A stretch of DNA of 64,000 nucleotides from Streptomyces abyssomicinicus (GTDB taxonomy: Bacteria > Actinomycetota > Actinomycetes > Streptomycetales > Streptomycetaceae). The translations under genes and the position numbers were made by a program. Below are positions 8,916-17,937 of the stretch, piece after piece. The DNA lies in contig NZ_BBZI01000014.1 in the NCBI RefSeq assembly GCF_008974245.1, positions 62,001 to 126,000 of the forward strand, written 5' to 3'. Under the pieces are notes generated by a model. It was not told where the DNA came from. It saw only the letters and a list, made by a program, of their open reading frames with translations, and ran no database searches. Within the stretch, counting starts at the first letter, position 1. Every line of letters starts with the position of its first letter.

Positions 8916-9620
8916 ATGGCCCGACCACGCCGCATCGTCCTCGTCCGGCACGGCGAGTCCGAGGGGAACGCCGACGACTCCATCTACGAGCGCACCCCGG
9001 ACCACGCCCTCCCCCTCACGGCCCAGGGCTGGAGGCAGGCCGAGGAGACCGGACGCAGACTCCGTGAGCTGTTCGGGCAGGAGCGGGTGAGCGTCTACGT
9101 GTCGCCCTACCGCCGCACCCACGAGACCTTCCAGGCGTTCGGCCTCGATCCCGCGCGGGTGCGGATCCGGGAAGAACCCCGGCTGCGTGAGCAGGACTGG
9201 GGGAACTGGCAGGACCGGGCGGACGTGGCGCGCCAGAAGGCCAACCGCGACGCCTACGGCCACTTCTTCTACCGCTTCGCCCAGGGCGAGTCGGGCGCCG
9301 ACGTCTACGACCGGGTCGGCGGCTTCCTGGAAAGCCTGTTCCGCAGCTTCGAGGACGCCAACCACCCGCCGAACGTCCTGCTGGTCACCCACGGCCTGGC
9401 GATGCGGCTGTTCTGCATGCGCTGGTTCCACTGGACCGTCGACGAGTTCGAGTCGCTCTCCAACCCGGGGAACGGCGAGACACGCATGCTCGTTCTCGGG
9501 GAGAACGGCAAGTACGCCCTGGACCGGCCCTTCGACCGCTGGCGCGAGCCGGTACCGGAAGGCACTGGTCGGCAGCAGGGCCGATCGGCAGGATGGCAGC
9601 GTGACCACCACCACCCATGA
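8916..9620 (+). CDS. Histidine phosphatase (phosphoglycerate mutase-like)
   Basis: A 234-residue protein with the histidine phosphatase signature RHGE at residues 11-14, whose His is phosphorylated. YVSPYRRTHETFQAF follows, with the conserved Arg, and the second catalytic His is in LLVTHGLAMRLF near residue 155. Substrates range from sugar phosphates to nucleotides and cannot be fixed from sequence. The last 20 bases overlap the ADP-ribosylglycohydrolase gene, so the two are probably translationally coupled. Confidence 0.9.
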   Translation: MARPRRIVLVRHGESEGNADDSIYERTPDHALPLTAQGWRQAEETGRRLRELFGQERVSVYVSPYRRTHETFQAFGLDPARVRIREEPRLREQDWGNWQDRADVARQKANRDAYGHFFYRFAQGESGADVYDRVGGFLESLFRSFEDANHPPNVLLVTHGLAMRLFCMRWFHWTVDEFESLSNPGNGETRMLVLGENGKYALDRPFDRWREPVPEGTGRQQGRSAGWQRDHHHP

Positions 9621-10530
9621 CCCCTCTCCCGCACCGGGGGCACGCCTGGACCGTGCCCTCGCCTCCCTGGCCGGCCTCGCCGTCGGCGACGCCCTCGGCT
9701 CCCAGTTCTTCGTCCCCGCCAACGGTCCGCTGCTGCACGGCGGCGAACTCCCGCCCGGCCGGTGGGGCTGGACCGACGACACCGAGATGGCCTGCTCGGT
9801 GGTGGCCGTCCTCGCCGCGCACGACGCCGTCGACCAGGACGAGCTGGCCACGGCCTTCGCACGCCACCACGACTTCGACCGCGGCTACGGTCCGGCCGTC
9901 AACCGGATGCTGCGCCTGGTCCGTGAGGGCGGTGACTGGCGCGAGCTGTCCGGCGCCCTCTTCGACGGCCAGGGTTCCTGGGGCAACGGCGCGGCCATGC
10001 GGGTCGCCCCGCTGGGCGCCTGGTTCGCCGACGACCCCGAGCGCGCGGTCCGCGAGGCCACCCTCTCCGCGGTGATCACCCACCGCCATCCCGAAGGCGT
10101 GGCAGGAGCGCAGGCCGTCGCGGCGGCCGCCGCGCTGTCGGCCCGGTCCTCCGGCGCGTACCGCCCGGAGGAACTGATCGACGGGGTCCTGGCGCTGCTG
10201 CCGGCCCGGAGCATGGTCGCCCTCGGTCTGGAGCGGGTGCGCACGCTGCTCGACTACGAGGACCCCGCCACCGTCGCCGCGGTCGTCGGCTGCGGCCGCC
10301 GCAGCACCGCCCAGGACACCGTGCCCTTCGCGCTCTGGTCGGCAGCGCGGGCGGCGGGCGACTTCCGCGGGGCCTTCTGGACGACCGCGCGGGCCGGCGG
10401 TGACGTGGACACCACCTGCGCCGTGGTCGGCGGCGTCGTCGCGGCGGCCGGCACCGCCGGGGCTCCGCCCGCCGAGTGGCGGGAGCGGACCGAGGCGGTG
10501 CCGGAGTGGGTGCCGGCGCCGGTGGGCTGA
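9601..10530 (+). CDS. ADP-ribosylglycohydrolase family protein
   Basis: A 309-residue DraG/ARH-type hydrolase. Dinuclear metal ligands are visible in GDALGSQF, in GRWGWTDDTEMA and in the C-terminal GGDVDTTCAVVGGVV. These enzymes remove ADP-ribose from proteins or small molecules. The GTG at 9601 lies inside the end of the phosphatase gene, giving a 20-base overlap and implying coupled expression. There is no ADP-ribosyltransferase gene nearby, so the target is open. Confidence 0.9.
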   Translation: MTTTTHDPSPAPGARLDRALASLAGLAVGDALGSQFFVPANGPLLHGGELPPGRWGWTDDTEMACSVVAVLAAHDAVDQDELATAFARHHDFDRGYGPAVNRMLRLVREGGDWRELSGALFDGQGSWGNGAAMRVAPLGAWFADDPERAVREATLSAVITHRHPEGVAGAQAVAAAAALSARSSGAYRPEELIDGVLALLPARSMVALGLERVRTLLDYEDPATVAAVVGCGRRSTAQDTVPFALWSAARAAGDFRGAFWTTARAGGDVDTTCAVVGGVVAAAGTAGAPPAEWRERTEAVPEWVPAPVG

Positions 10531-10603
10531 CGTTCCGCGGCGCGCCGCGGCGGCCGGAGGCGCCCCCGTGCGGCCTGCCGCTGCCCCGATCCGCCCCCTG
10601 TTG

Positions 10604-10636
10604 TGTCACAGACATGCCACAGGGTTGCCACAGGAT
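10604..10636 (+). promoter_or_regulatory. Three 11-bp-phased direct repeats upstream of DUF4173 gene
   Basis: TGTCACAGA (10604), TGCCACAGG (10615) and TGCCACAGG (10626) repeat at exactly 11-base intervals, on one face of the helix. Such arrays are typical of OmpR/PhoP-type response regulator sites. The shared TCAC/CCAC core recalls, but does not match well, the Streptomyces PHO box. The array lies about 175 bases upstream of the likely DUF4173 start. Confidence 0.45.
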
Positions 10637-10811
10637 CCTCCGCCCGGAGGCAGCCCGGCGAGGCGCGGCTAGCCTGAGCGCCCGGCGCCTGTCGATCATG
10701 CGGCGTCCACGACGACGACACACCGCACCGAGACCCCCGCCCACGCCGCACCGGCGTGCCTCCGCCGGGGTCGCCGGGCTTCGCCCGCGATGCGGTGGGG
10801 GAGGGGTCGAG

Positions 10812-12446
10812 TTGTCCGACATACCGGTGCAGGGGGAGCCCGAGGACGGGCCGGACGGCGGTGGGCCGGACACCTCCGGCGCCAAGGAGAGGCGGCAGCC
10901 GCCGGCCGCCGCGTGGCCACCGCCACCGCCCGGATCCGTGCCGCGTCCGCCGACGCCCCCGGCGCCCGGCTGGTTCGACAAGGTGAAGGGCGCAGCCCCG
11001 GCCGCCGTCGGCACGGTCACGCTCTGGGCCGCCCTGGCGGCGGGTCTGGTCGCCTGCCTGGTGCTCGCCGACGGCCTCGGGATCAATCTGCTGCTGGCGG
11101 CCGTACCCGCGGCGGTGGCCGCCTGGGGGGCCGCCCGCCGCGCGGAGCGAGAGGTACGGCCCTGGACGGTGGTCTGGGCCGTGGCCGGGCTCGCCCTGCT
11201 GACGGTGCCCGCGCTGCGGGACGCCGGCTGGCCGGTGTTCCTCGCCGTCGCCGGGGCCTTCGCGCTGGGCGCGCTCGCCCTCAACGGCGGGCGATCCTGG
11301 ACAGCCGTGCTGCTCGCCCCGCTCGGGCTGTGCGCGGCGGCCGTCAACGGCGTCGCGTGGGGCTTCAGGGGCGTCAAGGCGCGGGCCGCCGGCACGTCGG
11401 GCAGGCTGGGGCCGGTGCTCCGCGGAACCGGCGTGGCAGTGGTCCTGCTCGTCGTCTTCGGCGCACTGTTCGCCGGGGCCGACGCGGCCTTCGCGGACCT
11501 GCTCGGCAACCTGGTCCCCGACCTGGAAGGGCCGGCCGACGGGCCGCTGCGGCTGGTGACCTTCGCGCTCGGCCTGGTGGGAGCGCTGGCCGCCGCCCGG
11601 ACCGCCGCCGCGCCCATCCCGTGGGACCGCACCCGGATCCCCGAGGGGCGCCCGCGCGGCCGCACCGAGTGGGCGCTGCCGCTGGTCGTCCTCACCGCGC
11701 TGTTCGCGGCGTTCAACGCGGTGCAGCTGGCGGTGCTGTTCGGTGGCTACGACGCGGTGCTGGAGAAGACCGGGCTCACCTACTCCGAGTACGCACGGCA
11801 GGGTTTCTGGCAGCTGCTGGTCGTCACGCTGCTGTTCCTGGTCGTGGTGGTCGTCGCCGCCCGCACCGCCCCGAGGTCGGGCCCACGTGACCGCGTCCTC
11901 GTGCGGAGCGTCCTCGGGGTGCTGTGCGTGCTGGCGCTCGTCGTCGTGGCGTCCGCGGTGCGGCGCATGGACATGTACGTCGACGCCTACGGGCTGACCC
12001 GGCTGCGCATCTCGGTGTTCGCCATGGAGTTCTGGCTGGGCCTGGTCATCGTGCTGGTCATGGCGGCGGGAGTGTGGGGCGCCCGGTGGCTGCCCCGTGC
12101 GGTCGCCGCCTCCGCGGCCGCCGGCGTGCTGGCGTTCGGCCTGATGTCCCCCGACGCGATGATCGCCGAACACAACGTCCAGCGGTACACGGCCGACGGC
12201 AAGCTGGACCAGACCTACCTGGAGGGCCTGTCCGTCGACGCGGTCCCGGCCCTCGACCGCCTGGAGGAGCCGCTGCGGAGCTGTCTGCTGGCCGAGTTCA
12301 CCGACGAGCTGGACGACGGCACCCCCTGGTACGCCACCAGCTGGAGTGAGCGCGAGGCCCGCGGCATTCTCGCCGAGCGGCCCGTGGAACTCGATTCCGC
12401 GGCCTGCCGGACCGGTGACCGCTGGGAGGACGACTACTACGAGTGA
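10812..12446 (+). CDS. DUF4173/DUF4153-like polytopic membrane protein
   Basis: A 544-residue integral membrane protein. The N-terminal 55 residues are a Pro-rich cytoplasmic tail ending in PPAPGWFDKVKG. About 10-12 hydrophobic segments follow, for example TLWAALAAGLVACLVLA and LLVVTLLFLVVVVVA. The segment GLTYSEYARQGFWQLLVV is characteristic of the family. The C-terminal 90 residues (EHNVQRYTADGKLDQTYLEGL) are soluble. The TTG at 10812 is chosen for the strong GGGGGAGGGG five bases upstream; an ATG at 10698 in frame is less likely. Function is unknown. Phased direct repeats precede it and a very large hairpin follows. Confidence 0.75.
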   Translation: MSDIPVQGEPEDGPDGGGPDTSGAKERRQPPAAAWPPPPPGSVPRPPTPPAPGWFDKVKGAAPAAVGTVTLWAALAAGLVACLVLADGLGINLLLAAVPAAVAAWGAARRAEREVRPWTVVWAVAGLALLTVPALRDAGWPVFLAVAGAFALGALALNGGRSWTAVLLAPLGLCAAAVNGVAWGFRGVKARAAGTSGRLGPVLRGTGVAVVLLVVFGALFAGADAAFADLLGNLVPDLEGPADGPLRLVTFALGLVGALAAARTAAAPIPWDRTRIPEGRPRGRTEWALPLVVLTALFAAFNAVQLAVLFGGYDAVLEKTGLTYSEYARQGFWQLLVVTLLFLVVVVVAARTAPRSGPRDRVLVRSVLGVLCVLALVVVASAVRRMDMYVDAYGLTRLRISVFAMEFWLGLVIVLVMAAGVWGARWLPRAVAASAAAGVLAFGLMSPDAMIAEHNVQRYTADGKLDQTYLEGLSVDAVPALDRLEEPLRSCLLAEFTDELDDGTPWYATSWSEREARGILAERPVELDSAACRTGDRWEDDYYE

Positions 12447-12495
12447 GCCCTCACGGGTGATGCGCGGTCCGGGGTCGCACGCAGACGGAGCCGGG

Positions 12496-12554
12496 CGGAG
12501 CGGGGCCGGAGCGGGGCGGGGCCGGAGCGGGGCGGGGCCGGAGCGGGGCGGGGT
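12496..12554. repeat. 16-bp GC-rich tandem repeat forming one arm of a terminator
   Basis: Three full copies of CGGAGCGGGGCGGGGC (12507-12522, 12523-12538, 12539-12554, the last with a final T) follow a truncated copy at 12496-12506. The last copy is the 5' arm of the hairpin at 12541-12595; the others could pair with the same 3' arm. Confidence 0.85.
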
Positions 12555-12595
12555 GGAGGACGGCCGGACGGGCCGCCCTCCGCCCCGCCCCGCTC
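12541..12595 (+). terminator. 25-bp stem hairpin after DUF4173 gene
   Basis: Bases 12541-12565 pair with 12571-12595 around a 5-base loop, with one mismatch and one G-U pair. It lies about 95 bases past the stop and is the strongest terminator in this part of the window. Beyond it, up to the rnhB start at 12892, I see no gene. Confidence 0.9.
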
Positions 12596-12891
12596 GGTGT
12601 TCGGCGTCCGGCGGGCGTTCGCTTCTGCGACGTGCTGGCCGTCGGTGCCGTCGGCCGACGAGGGGCGGGATCGTGATCCTTGAACGCCGCGCACCGAATC
12701 GGCTCTTCGTCACCGGCTGTTCCACGACCCGCGCCTCGGTTCCCCCGGATGTCCGGACCGGTTCCCGCCCCTCCCCGGTAGGGCCCGCGCGCCGTGGTCG
12801 TATGTGCGGCAGCGAACGCTGGCGGGAGGTGGCAGGAATTGGCGAGGCCGGGGGTTCCACCCGCCGGAGGGCGGCGTAGTCTGAAGACGTC

Positions 12892-13593
12892 ATGCCGTAC
12901 GAACCACCCACCCACAGCGTCGAGCGCTCCCTCCGCGCCACGACCGGAGCCAAGATCGTCGCAGGTGTCGACGAGGTGGGCCGCGGCGCATGGGCCGGTC
13001 CGGTCACCGTCTGCGCGGCGATCACCGGTCTCCGCCGCCCGCCCGAGGGCCTCACCGACTCCAAGCTGCTCACCGTGAAGCGGCGCAACGAACTCGCGGG
13101 GACGCTCCGCGACTGGGTCACCGCCTATGCGCTGGGACACGCCTCGCCGGAGGAGATCGACGACCTCGGCATGACCGCAGCGCTGCGGCTCGCCGCGGTG
13201 CGTGCGCTGGAGGACCTTCCGGTCCGGCCGGACGCGGTGATCCTCGACGGCAAGCACGACTACCTGGGCAGCCCGTGGCAGGTCCGCACGGTGATCAAGG
13301 GCGACCGCAGCTGTGTCGCCGTCGCCGCGGCCTCGGTGATCGCCAAGGTCGAGCGGGACGCCATGATGGCGGAACTCGGCGCATCGCACACGGACTTCGC
13401 GTTCGGCGCCAACGCCGGCTATCCGTCCCCGGTCCACCGGGCCGCGCTGGAGGTAAGGGGCCCCACCCCTTACCACCGACTGTCATGGGCGTATCTTGAT
13501 GCGCTGCCACAGTGGCGGCACCTGAAGAAGGTCCGCACCTGGGCGGAGGCGAGCGTTCCGGAGATCGAGGGCCAACTGGGCTTCGACTTCTGA
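12892..13593 (+). CDS. rnhB: Ribonuclease HII
   Basis: A 233-residue type 2 RNase H that nicks RNA in RNA-DNA hybrids and removes misincorporated ribonucleotides. The first catalytic acidic pair is in VAGVDEVGRGAWAGPVTVCA near residue 25, the third Asp in DAVILDGKHDYL, and KGDRSCVAVAAASVIAKVERD carries the conserved Ser/Lys. The length is normal. The ATG at 12892 begins MPYEPPTHSVERSL. The following gene starts 80 bases downstream on the same strand. Confidence 0.95.
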   Translation: MPYEPPTHSVERSLRATTGAKIVAGVDEVGRGAWAGPVTVCAAITGLRRPPEGLTDSKLLTVKRRNELAGTLRDWVTAYALGHASPEEIDDLGMTAALRLAAVRALEDLPVRPDAVILDGKHDYLGSPWQVRTVIKGDRSCVAVAAASVIAKVERDAMMAELGASHTDFAFGANAGYPSPVHRAALEVRGPTPYHRLSWAYLDALPQWRHLKKVRTWAEASVPEIEGQLGFDF

Positions 13594-13673
13594 CCGGTCC
13601 GCCTCCCGCGGTTTCCCTTCCTGACATGCCCCCGCTCCCGTGGGGCGCACCGACATTTGATAGACATCAGGCC

Positions 13674-14282
13674 ATGCCTCTCAGTCCCGAGGAGCCCCAG
13701 ATTCCCGAGCGCGCCCAGGGTCCCAGCACTGCTCCGGCCCCCAGCCACAGCATGCCGACCCCCCGCCCCGTCCCCGGTCCGCGCCCCGCGGCCGCCGCGC
13801 GTCCCGGTCGGCCGGGTCCGCGCCCGGCGCCGTCCGCGCAGCGCACGACCCCCGAGCCCGGACCGCAGGCCGCCCCGTCGGCCTCCGTGGCCACCCCACA
13901 GATACAGCTGATCCCGGCCCCGCTCGACGGCGCGCTGGACGCCGCGGAGGAGGCCGTCGACCTGCTGCTCGACTCGGGCCGTGCCCCGGGCGAGGTCCTG
14001 GTGATCACCACCGGCGACCCCCACCCGTGGGCCGTCCACGAACTCTCCTTCGGCGAGGACGCCTACTGGGCGCAGCACGCCGCCGGCGACGACGTGTTCT
14101 ACGCCGACGCGTCCGCGCTGGACCGGCTCACGCCGCGTCCGGTGGCCGTGATCGCCGTCAACGGCGGAACCGACGAGGCGGTGGCGGCGGCCCTGCCGGC
14201 GGCGCTGCGCCGGGCGGGCACCCTGCTGGTCGTCTGCGGCGAGCCGCAGCGGGTCAACGCGGTGCTGGGCGCCGGGGTCTGA
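13674..14282 (+). CDS. Conserved Streptomyces hypothetical protein with Pro-rich N-terminus
   Basis: A 202-residue protein I cannot assign. Residues 1-75 are a low-complexity Pro/Ala/Arg segment. The remaining 125 residues look like a compact alpha/beta domain with strands EVLVITTGD, PVAVIAVNGG and TLLVVCGEP separated by helices, a Rossmann-like pattern but without a nucleotide-binding loop. It lies directly after rnhB and may be cotranscribed with it. Its start is the ATG at 13674. Confidence 0.7.
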   Translation: MPLSPEEPQIPERAQGPSTAPAPSHSMPTPRPVPGPRPAAAARPGRPGPRPAPSAQRTTPEPGPQAAPSASVATPQIQLIPAPLDGALDAAEEAVDLLLDSGRAPGEVLVITTGDPHPWAVHELSFGEDAYWAQHAAGDDVFYADASALDRLTPRPVAVIAVNGGTDEAVAAALPAALRRAGTLLVVCGEPQRVNAVLGAGV

Positions 14283-14343
14283 TCCCGGACCGCCCGCGTC
14301 GCGGGCGGGTCCGGTCGTCCCGTGCGCCCGGCGGTCCCGCCCC

Positions 14344-14970
14344 TCAGCGGGCCGCCGCGCGCCGGAGCATCTCGGACACCGCTCCGCCCGTGCGGGGGAG
14401 CGGAACGGGTGCCGCGCCGCCGAACAGCTCGGGCGGCGAGTCCGTGTGCGGACGCCGGCCGCCGCGGCCCTCACCCTGGACCTGCCAGCCGTCCCGGGTC
14501 AGCGTGATGTAGGCGCCGCAGCGCAGCCCGTGCAGCGTGCAGGCGTCGCGCAGACCCCACATCCAGGCGCCGTCCTCCTCCGTCCAGCGGCCGTCGCCCT
14601 CCCGGCAGTACAACAGCACCGCCGTGCGCACCGGCCTGCGGCGGCGCAGGTCATGGGGGATCACCCGGCGCAGCTGTGCCAGCAGTGCGTTGCGGAACAT
14701 CCAGCCGTCCGCGGTCGTTCCGGGCCGGCGGGTGAACGAGGCGCTGGCGCGCATGCGTTCGTCGGGGTCGAGGACGGCCACCACGGCCGTGCCGGATTCG
14801 GGCAGGTGCCTGGAGTGCAGGCCGTTGACGACCTCGCGGGGATTGCGCAACAGCGGCACACCGGCGGCGCTCCACTCCGCGGGCTCTAGCAGGCGACTGG
14901 CGGACACGGCGGACGGGTCGGCGGACGTCGACACGGCTGCCGCGGAGGACGGGGCGAATCCGAAGGTCAC
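14344..14970 (-). CDS. Conserved hypothetical protein
   Basis: A 208-residue soluble protein without a recognised family. The segment SGTAVVAVLDPDERMRASAS and the later RTAVLLYCREGDGRWTEEDG suggest an alpha/beta fold, and GLRCGAYITLTRDGWQVQGE is near the end. The start is the GTG at 14968-14970, supported by GGGAGG five bases upstream. It converges on the gene at 13674-14282 and is followed upstream by a long gap before recQ. Confidence 0.65.
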   Translation of the reverse strand: MTFGFAPSSAAAVSTSADPSAVSASRLLEPAEWSAAGVPLLRNPREVVNGLHSRHLPESGTAVVAVLDPDERMRASASFTRRPGTTADGWMFRNALLAQLRRVIPHDLRRRRPVRTAVLLYCREGDGRWTEEDGAWMWGLRDACTLHGLRCGAYITLTRDGWQVQGEGRGGRRPHTDSPPELFGGAAPVPLPRTGGAVSEMLRRAAAR

Positions 14971-15659
14971 GGTCCTCCCTTCGGCAGAATGCCCACTGCG
15001 CGGGCGGGGTCGGATTCGGGGGAGCGCGCACCACGAGGCTCCCGACCGTTCGACGGCGGGTCAACGCGGGGGCGGATCTCAATTCTTGCCCTCGAACTGC
15101 ACCTCGGCAACGAGCAATTGGGGCCGCTGACCGCTTTCTGGTGTTCCGCCGCCAATATCCCCGCCGCGTGGGCGCGCCAACCGGCGCACAGAGTAACGGG
15201 GACGCTCGGGTTCCGTGTACTGCCCCGGTGAGCTGCGCCTTCCCGAGGCGCGACGCCGACCCGTCGGGCGCACGGGAGGTCGCGGAGACCGGCCACGGGT
15301 GTCGAGGCCGGGACGTCTCCGGACGCCCCGCGGGGGCTCCGCGGCTGCGACGCGGGTGCCCCGGTGCGGTGCGCGACGGGTGCCCGGGGGATGTCCCGGT
15401 CCGGTGCGTGGCGGACGCCCCAAGGATCCCGGGTCCGGGTGCGTCGCGGGCGCGCGGTTGGGGCAGTCGGCGGCCACGCGGTCGGAGGAACCCGGCAGGC
15501 CGGGCGGGCGATGGCGAGGCGGAACTCGCGGTGGGGCGGACGGCGCCGCGCGCGCCGGGACCGCGGCGTCGGCCGGCACCGGGGCGGCCGGCACCGTGGC
15601 ATCGGCAGGCACCGGGGCGGCGGCACCGCGGCCGCGGCGCACCGGCGGGCGCGGTCCGG
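14971..15659. other. 689-base GC-rich gap with no supported gene
   Basis: Open frames exist on both strands but none has a credible start, composition or recognisable sequence. Near the recQ end (about 15570-15630) the block GGCACCGGGGCGG recurs with variations. The other end must contain the promoter for the gene ending at 14344. Confidence 0.6.
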
Positions 15660-17837
15660 TCAGGCCTGGACGGCGAGCACCAGCGGCAGCACCGCCGGAG
15701 CACCGGCCCGGCGCAGGAGCCGGGCCGCCACCGCGAGCGTCCATCCAGTCTCCGTCCAGTCGTCGACCAGCAGCACCGGTCCCGGCGCGCCCGCCAGCGC
15801 CGAGGCGAGTTCCGGCGGCACGGTCAGCGAATCGTGCAGCGCCTTCAGCCGCTGGGCGCTGTTGCTCCGGTGCGGTGGCGGGGCGTCCTGCGTGAACTCC
15901 ACCGCGCCCAGCAGGGGCAGCCTGCCCACCTCCGAGATCCTGGCGCCCAGCGAGCCCACCAGCCGCGGGCGGGAACGGGACGCGACCGTCACCACCCCCA
16001 CGGGCCTGGGCTGGGCCCGCTCCACCCCGGGAGCCCAGCCGCCGGGCCCCTTCGCCCAGTCGGCCAGCACCTCCACCACCGCGCGCGCCACGTCGTCCGG
16101 CACGGGTCCGTCGGCCGCCTGCGGGGAGAGCAGTGGACGCAGCCGGTTGCCCCAGCCGATGTCCGACAGCCGCCCGAGCGCGCGGCCCTCGCCGGACAGC
16201 TCGGACGCCGGGATGCGCCCCTTCAGGTCGACGCCCACGGCCGCCATGCCGGTGGGCCACATCTTGCGGGGCTCCACCTCGACGCCGGCCCGGGCCAGAT
16301 TCGAACGCGCGGCGTCGACCGACCCGGTGGAGGCGTCGGCAGTGAAGCGCGCCCCCGCGCAGTTGTCGCAGCGGCCGCACGGCGCGGCCTCCTCGTCGTC
16401 CAGCTGACGCCGCAGGAATTCCATCCGGCAGCCGTCGGTGGCGGCGTAGGCACGCATCGCCTGCTGTTCCGCCTCGCGCTGCCGGGCCACCCACGCGTAC
16501 CGCTCGGCGTCGTAGCTCCAGGGCCGCCCGGTGGCGATCCAGCCGCCCTTCACCCGGTGTACCGCTCCGTCCACGTCGAGCACCTTGAGCATGGTCTCCA
16601 GCCGGGACCTGCGAAGCTCCACCAGCGGCTCCAGGGCGGGCAGCGACAGAGGCCGCTCGGAGGCGCCCAGCACGTCGAGGGTGCGCCGGACCGTCTCCTC
16701 CGGGGGGAAGGCCAGGGAGGCGAAGTAGCTCCAGATCGCGGCGTCCTCCTGGCCCGGCAGCAGCAGCACCTCCGCGTGGTCGACACCGCGGCCTGCGCGG
16801 CCCACCTGCTGGTAGTAGGCGATCGGGGAGGAGGGCGAGCCCAGGTGCACCACGAAACCGAGGTCGGGCTTGTCGAAGCCCATCCCGAGTGCCGAGGTGG
16901 CGATCAGCGCCTTCACCTTGTTGTGCAGCAGGTCGTCCTCGGCCTGCTGGCGATCGGCGTTCTCGGTCTTCCCGGTGTACGAGGCCACGGTGTGCCCGCG
17001 ACGGCGGAGGAACGCCGTGACCTCCTCGGCCGCCGCCACGGTCAGCGTGTACACGATGCCGGAGCCCGGCAGGTCGTCCAGACGGTCGGCCAGCCAGGCC
17101 AGCCGGTGCGCGGCGTCCGGCAGTTCGAGGACGCTCAGGCTGAGGCTCTCCCGGTCCAGCGGGCCGCGCAGCACCAGGGCGTCGGAGTCCGCCCCGACCG
17201 CTCCGGTGCCGAGCTGCTCGGCGACGTCCGCCGTCACGCGGGCGTTGGCGGTGGCCGTGGTCGCCAGCACCGGCACGCCCGCGGGCAGCTCCTGGAGCAT
17301 GGTGCGCAGCCGACGGTAGTCCGGGCGGAAATCGTGGCCCCAGTCGGAGATGCAGTGTGCCTCGTCCACCACCAGCAGGCCGGTCGTGGCCGCCAGGGCG
17401 GGCAGCACGTGGTCGCGGAAGTCCGGGTTGTTGAGTCGCTCGGGGCTGACCAGCAGCACGTCCACCGCGCCGGCCGCGATCTCCGCCTGGACGGTCTCCC
17501 AGTCCTCCTGGTTGGCGGAGTTGATGGTCCGGGCATGGATCCCCGCTCGCGCGGCCGAGTCGACCTGGTTGCGCATCAGCGCCAGCAGCGGAGAGACGAT
17601 CACCGTTGGGCCGCTGCCGCGCGCCCGGAGCAGCGAGGTCGCCACGAAGTACACCGCCGACTTGCCCCAGCCCGTGCGCTGCACCACCAGGGCGCGTCGG
17701 CGGTGCGCGACCAGCGCCTCGACCGCACGCCACTGGTCCTCGCGCAGTCGAGCCCGTCCGGTGGGGTCGCCGACGAGCCGGGCGAGGACGGCGTCGGCCT
17801 CGCTCCGCAGTTCCGTGGTGTCGTGGTGCTGGTCCAT
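15660..17837 (-). CDS. recQ: RecQ-family helicase with C-terminal phosphoribosyltransferase-like domain
   Basis: A 725-residue protein. The helicase core spans about residues 30-370: Walker A variant TGWGKS at 55-60, DEAH at 158-161 in VVDEAHCISDWGHDF, motif III TTATAN, and motif VI YYQQVGRAGRG. The RecQ zinc region follows with CRMEFLRRQL and CGRCDNC. The last 150 residues differ from classical RecQ and resemble a type I phosphoribosyltransferase, with GVVTVASRSRPRLV and the PRPP-loop-like VLLVDDWTETGWTL at about 688-701, close to ComF. The ATG at 17837 is chosen because upstream codons run into the divergent gene. It unwinds DNA in repair; the role of the extra domain is unknown. Confidence 0.9.
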   Translation of the reverse strand: MDQHHDTTELRSEADAVLARLVGDPTGRARLREDQWRAVEALVAHRRRALVVQRTGWGKSAVYFVATSLLRARGSGPTVIVSPLLALMRNQVDSAARAGIHARTINSANQEDWETVQAEIAAGAVDVLLVSPERLNNPDFRDHVLPALAATTGLLVVDEAHCISDWGHDFRPDYRRLRTMLQELPAGVPVLATTATANARVTADVAEQLGTGAVGADSDALVLRGPLDRESLSLSVLELPDAAHRLAWLADRLDDLPGSGIVYTLTVAAAEEVTAFLRRRGHTVASYTGKTENADRQQAEDDLLHNKVKALIATSALGMGFDKPDLGFVVHLGSPSSPIAYYQQVGRAGRGVDHAEVLLLPGQEDAAIWSYFASLAFPPEETVRRTLDVLGASERPLSLPALEPLVELRRSRLETMLKVLDVDGAVHRVKGGWIATGRPWSYDAERYAWVARQREAEQQAMRAYAATDGCRMEFLRRQLDDEEAAPCGRCDNCAGARFTADASTGSVDAARSNLARAGVEVEPRKMWPTGMAAVGVDLKGRIPASELSGEGRALGRLSDIGWGNRLRPLLSPQAADGPVPDDVARAVVEVLADWAKGPGGWAPGVERAQPRPVGVVTVASRSRPRLVGSLGARISEVGRLPLLGAVEFTQDAPPPHRSNSAQRLKALHDSLTVPPELASALAGAPGPVLLVDDWTETGWTLAVAARLLRRAGAPAVLPLVLAVQA

Positions 17838-17937
17838 GACCCCATCAAACAGGACGGCGGCGACAGACGGAGTTTGTGCACAGGCCGTCGTCCACAGCCG
17901 AACGGGTGAAGGCGGCGATCGGCCGTATCGTCGCCGC

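Noticed and set aside
10254..13121. 955-codon minus-strand frame opposite the DUF4173 gene
   Set aside because: Antisense shadow with low-complexity Arg/Gly/Pro sequence and no family resemblance.
15215..15895. Possible plus-strand gene upstream of the recQ stop
   Set aside because: It runs into recQ antisense and is made of Gly/Ala/Arg repeats.
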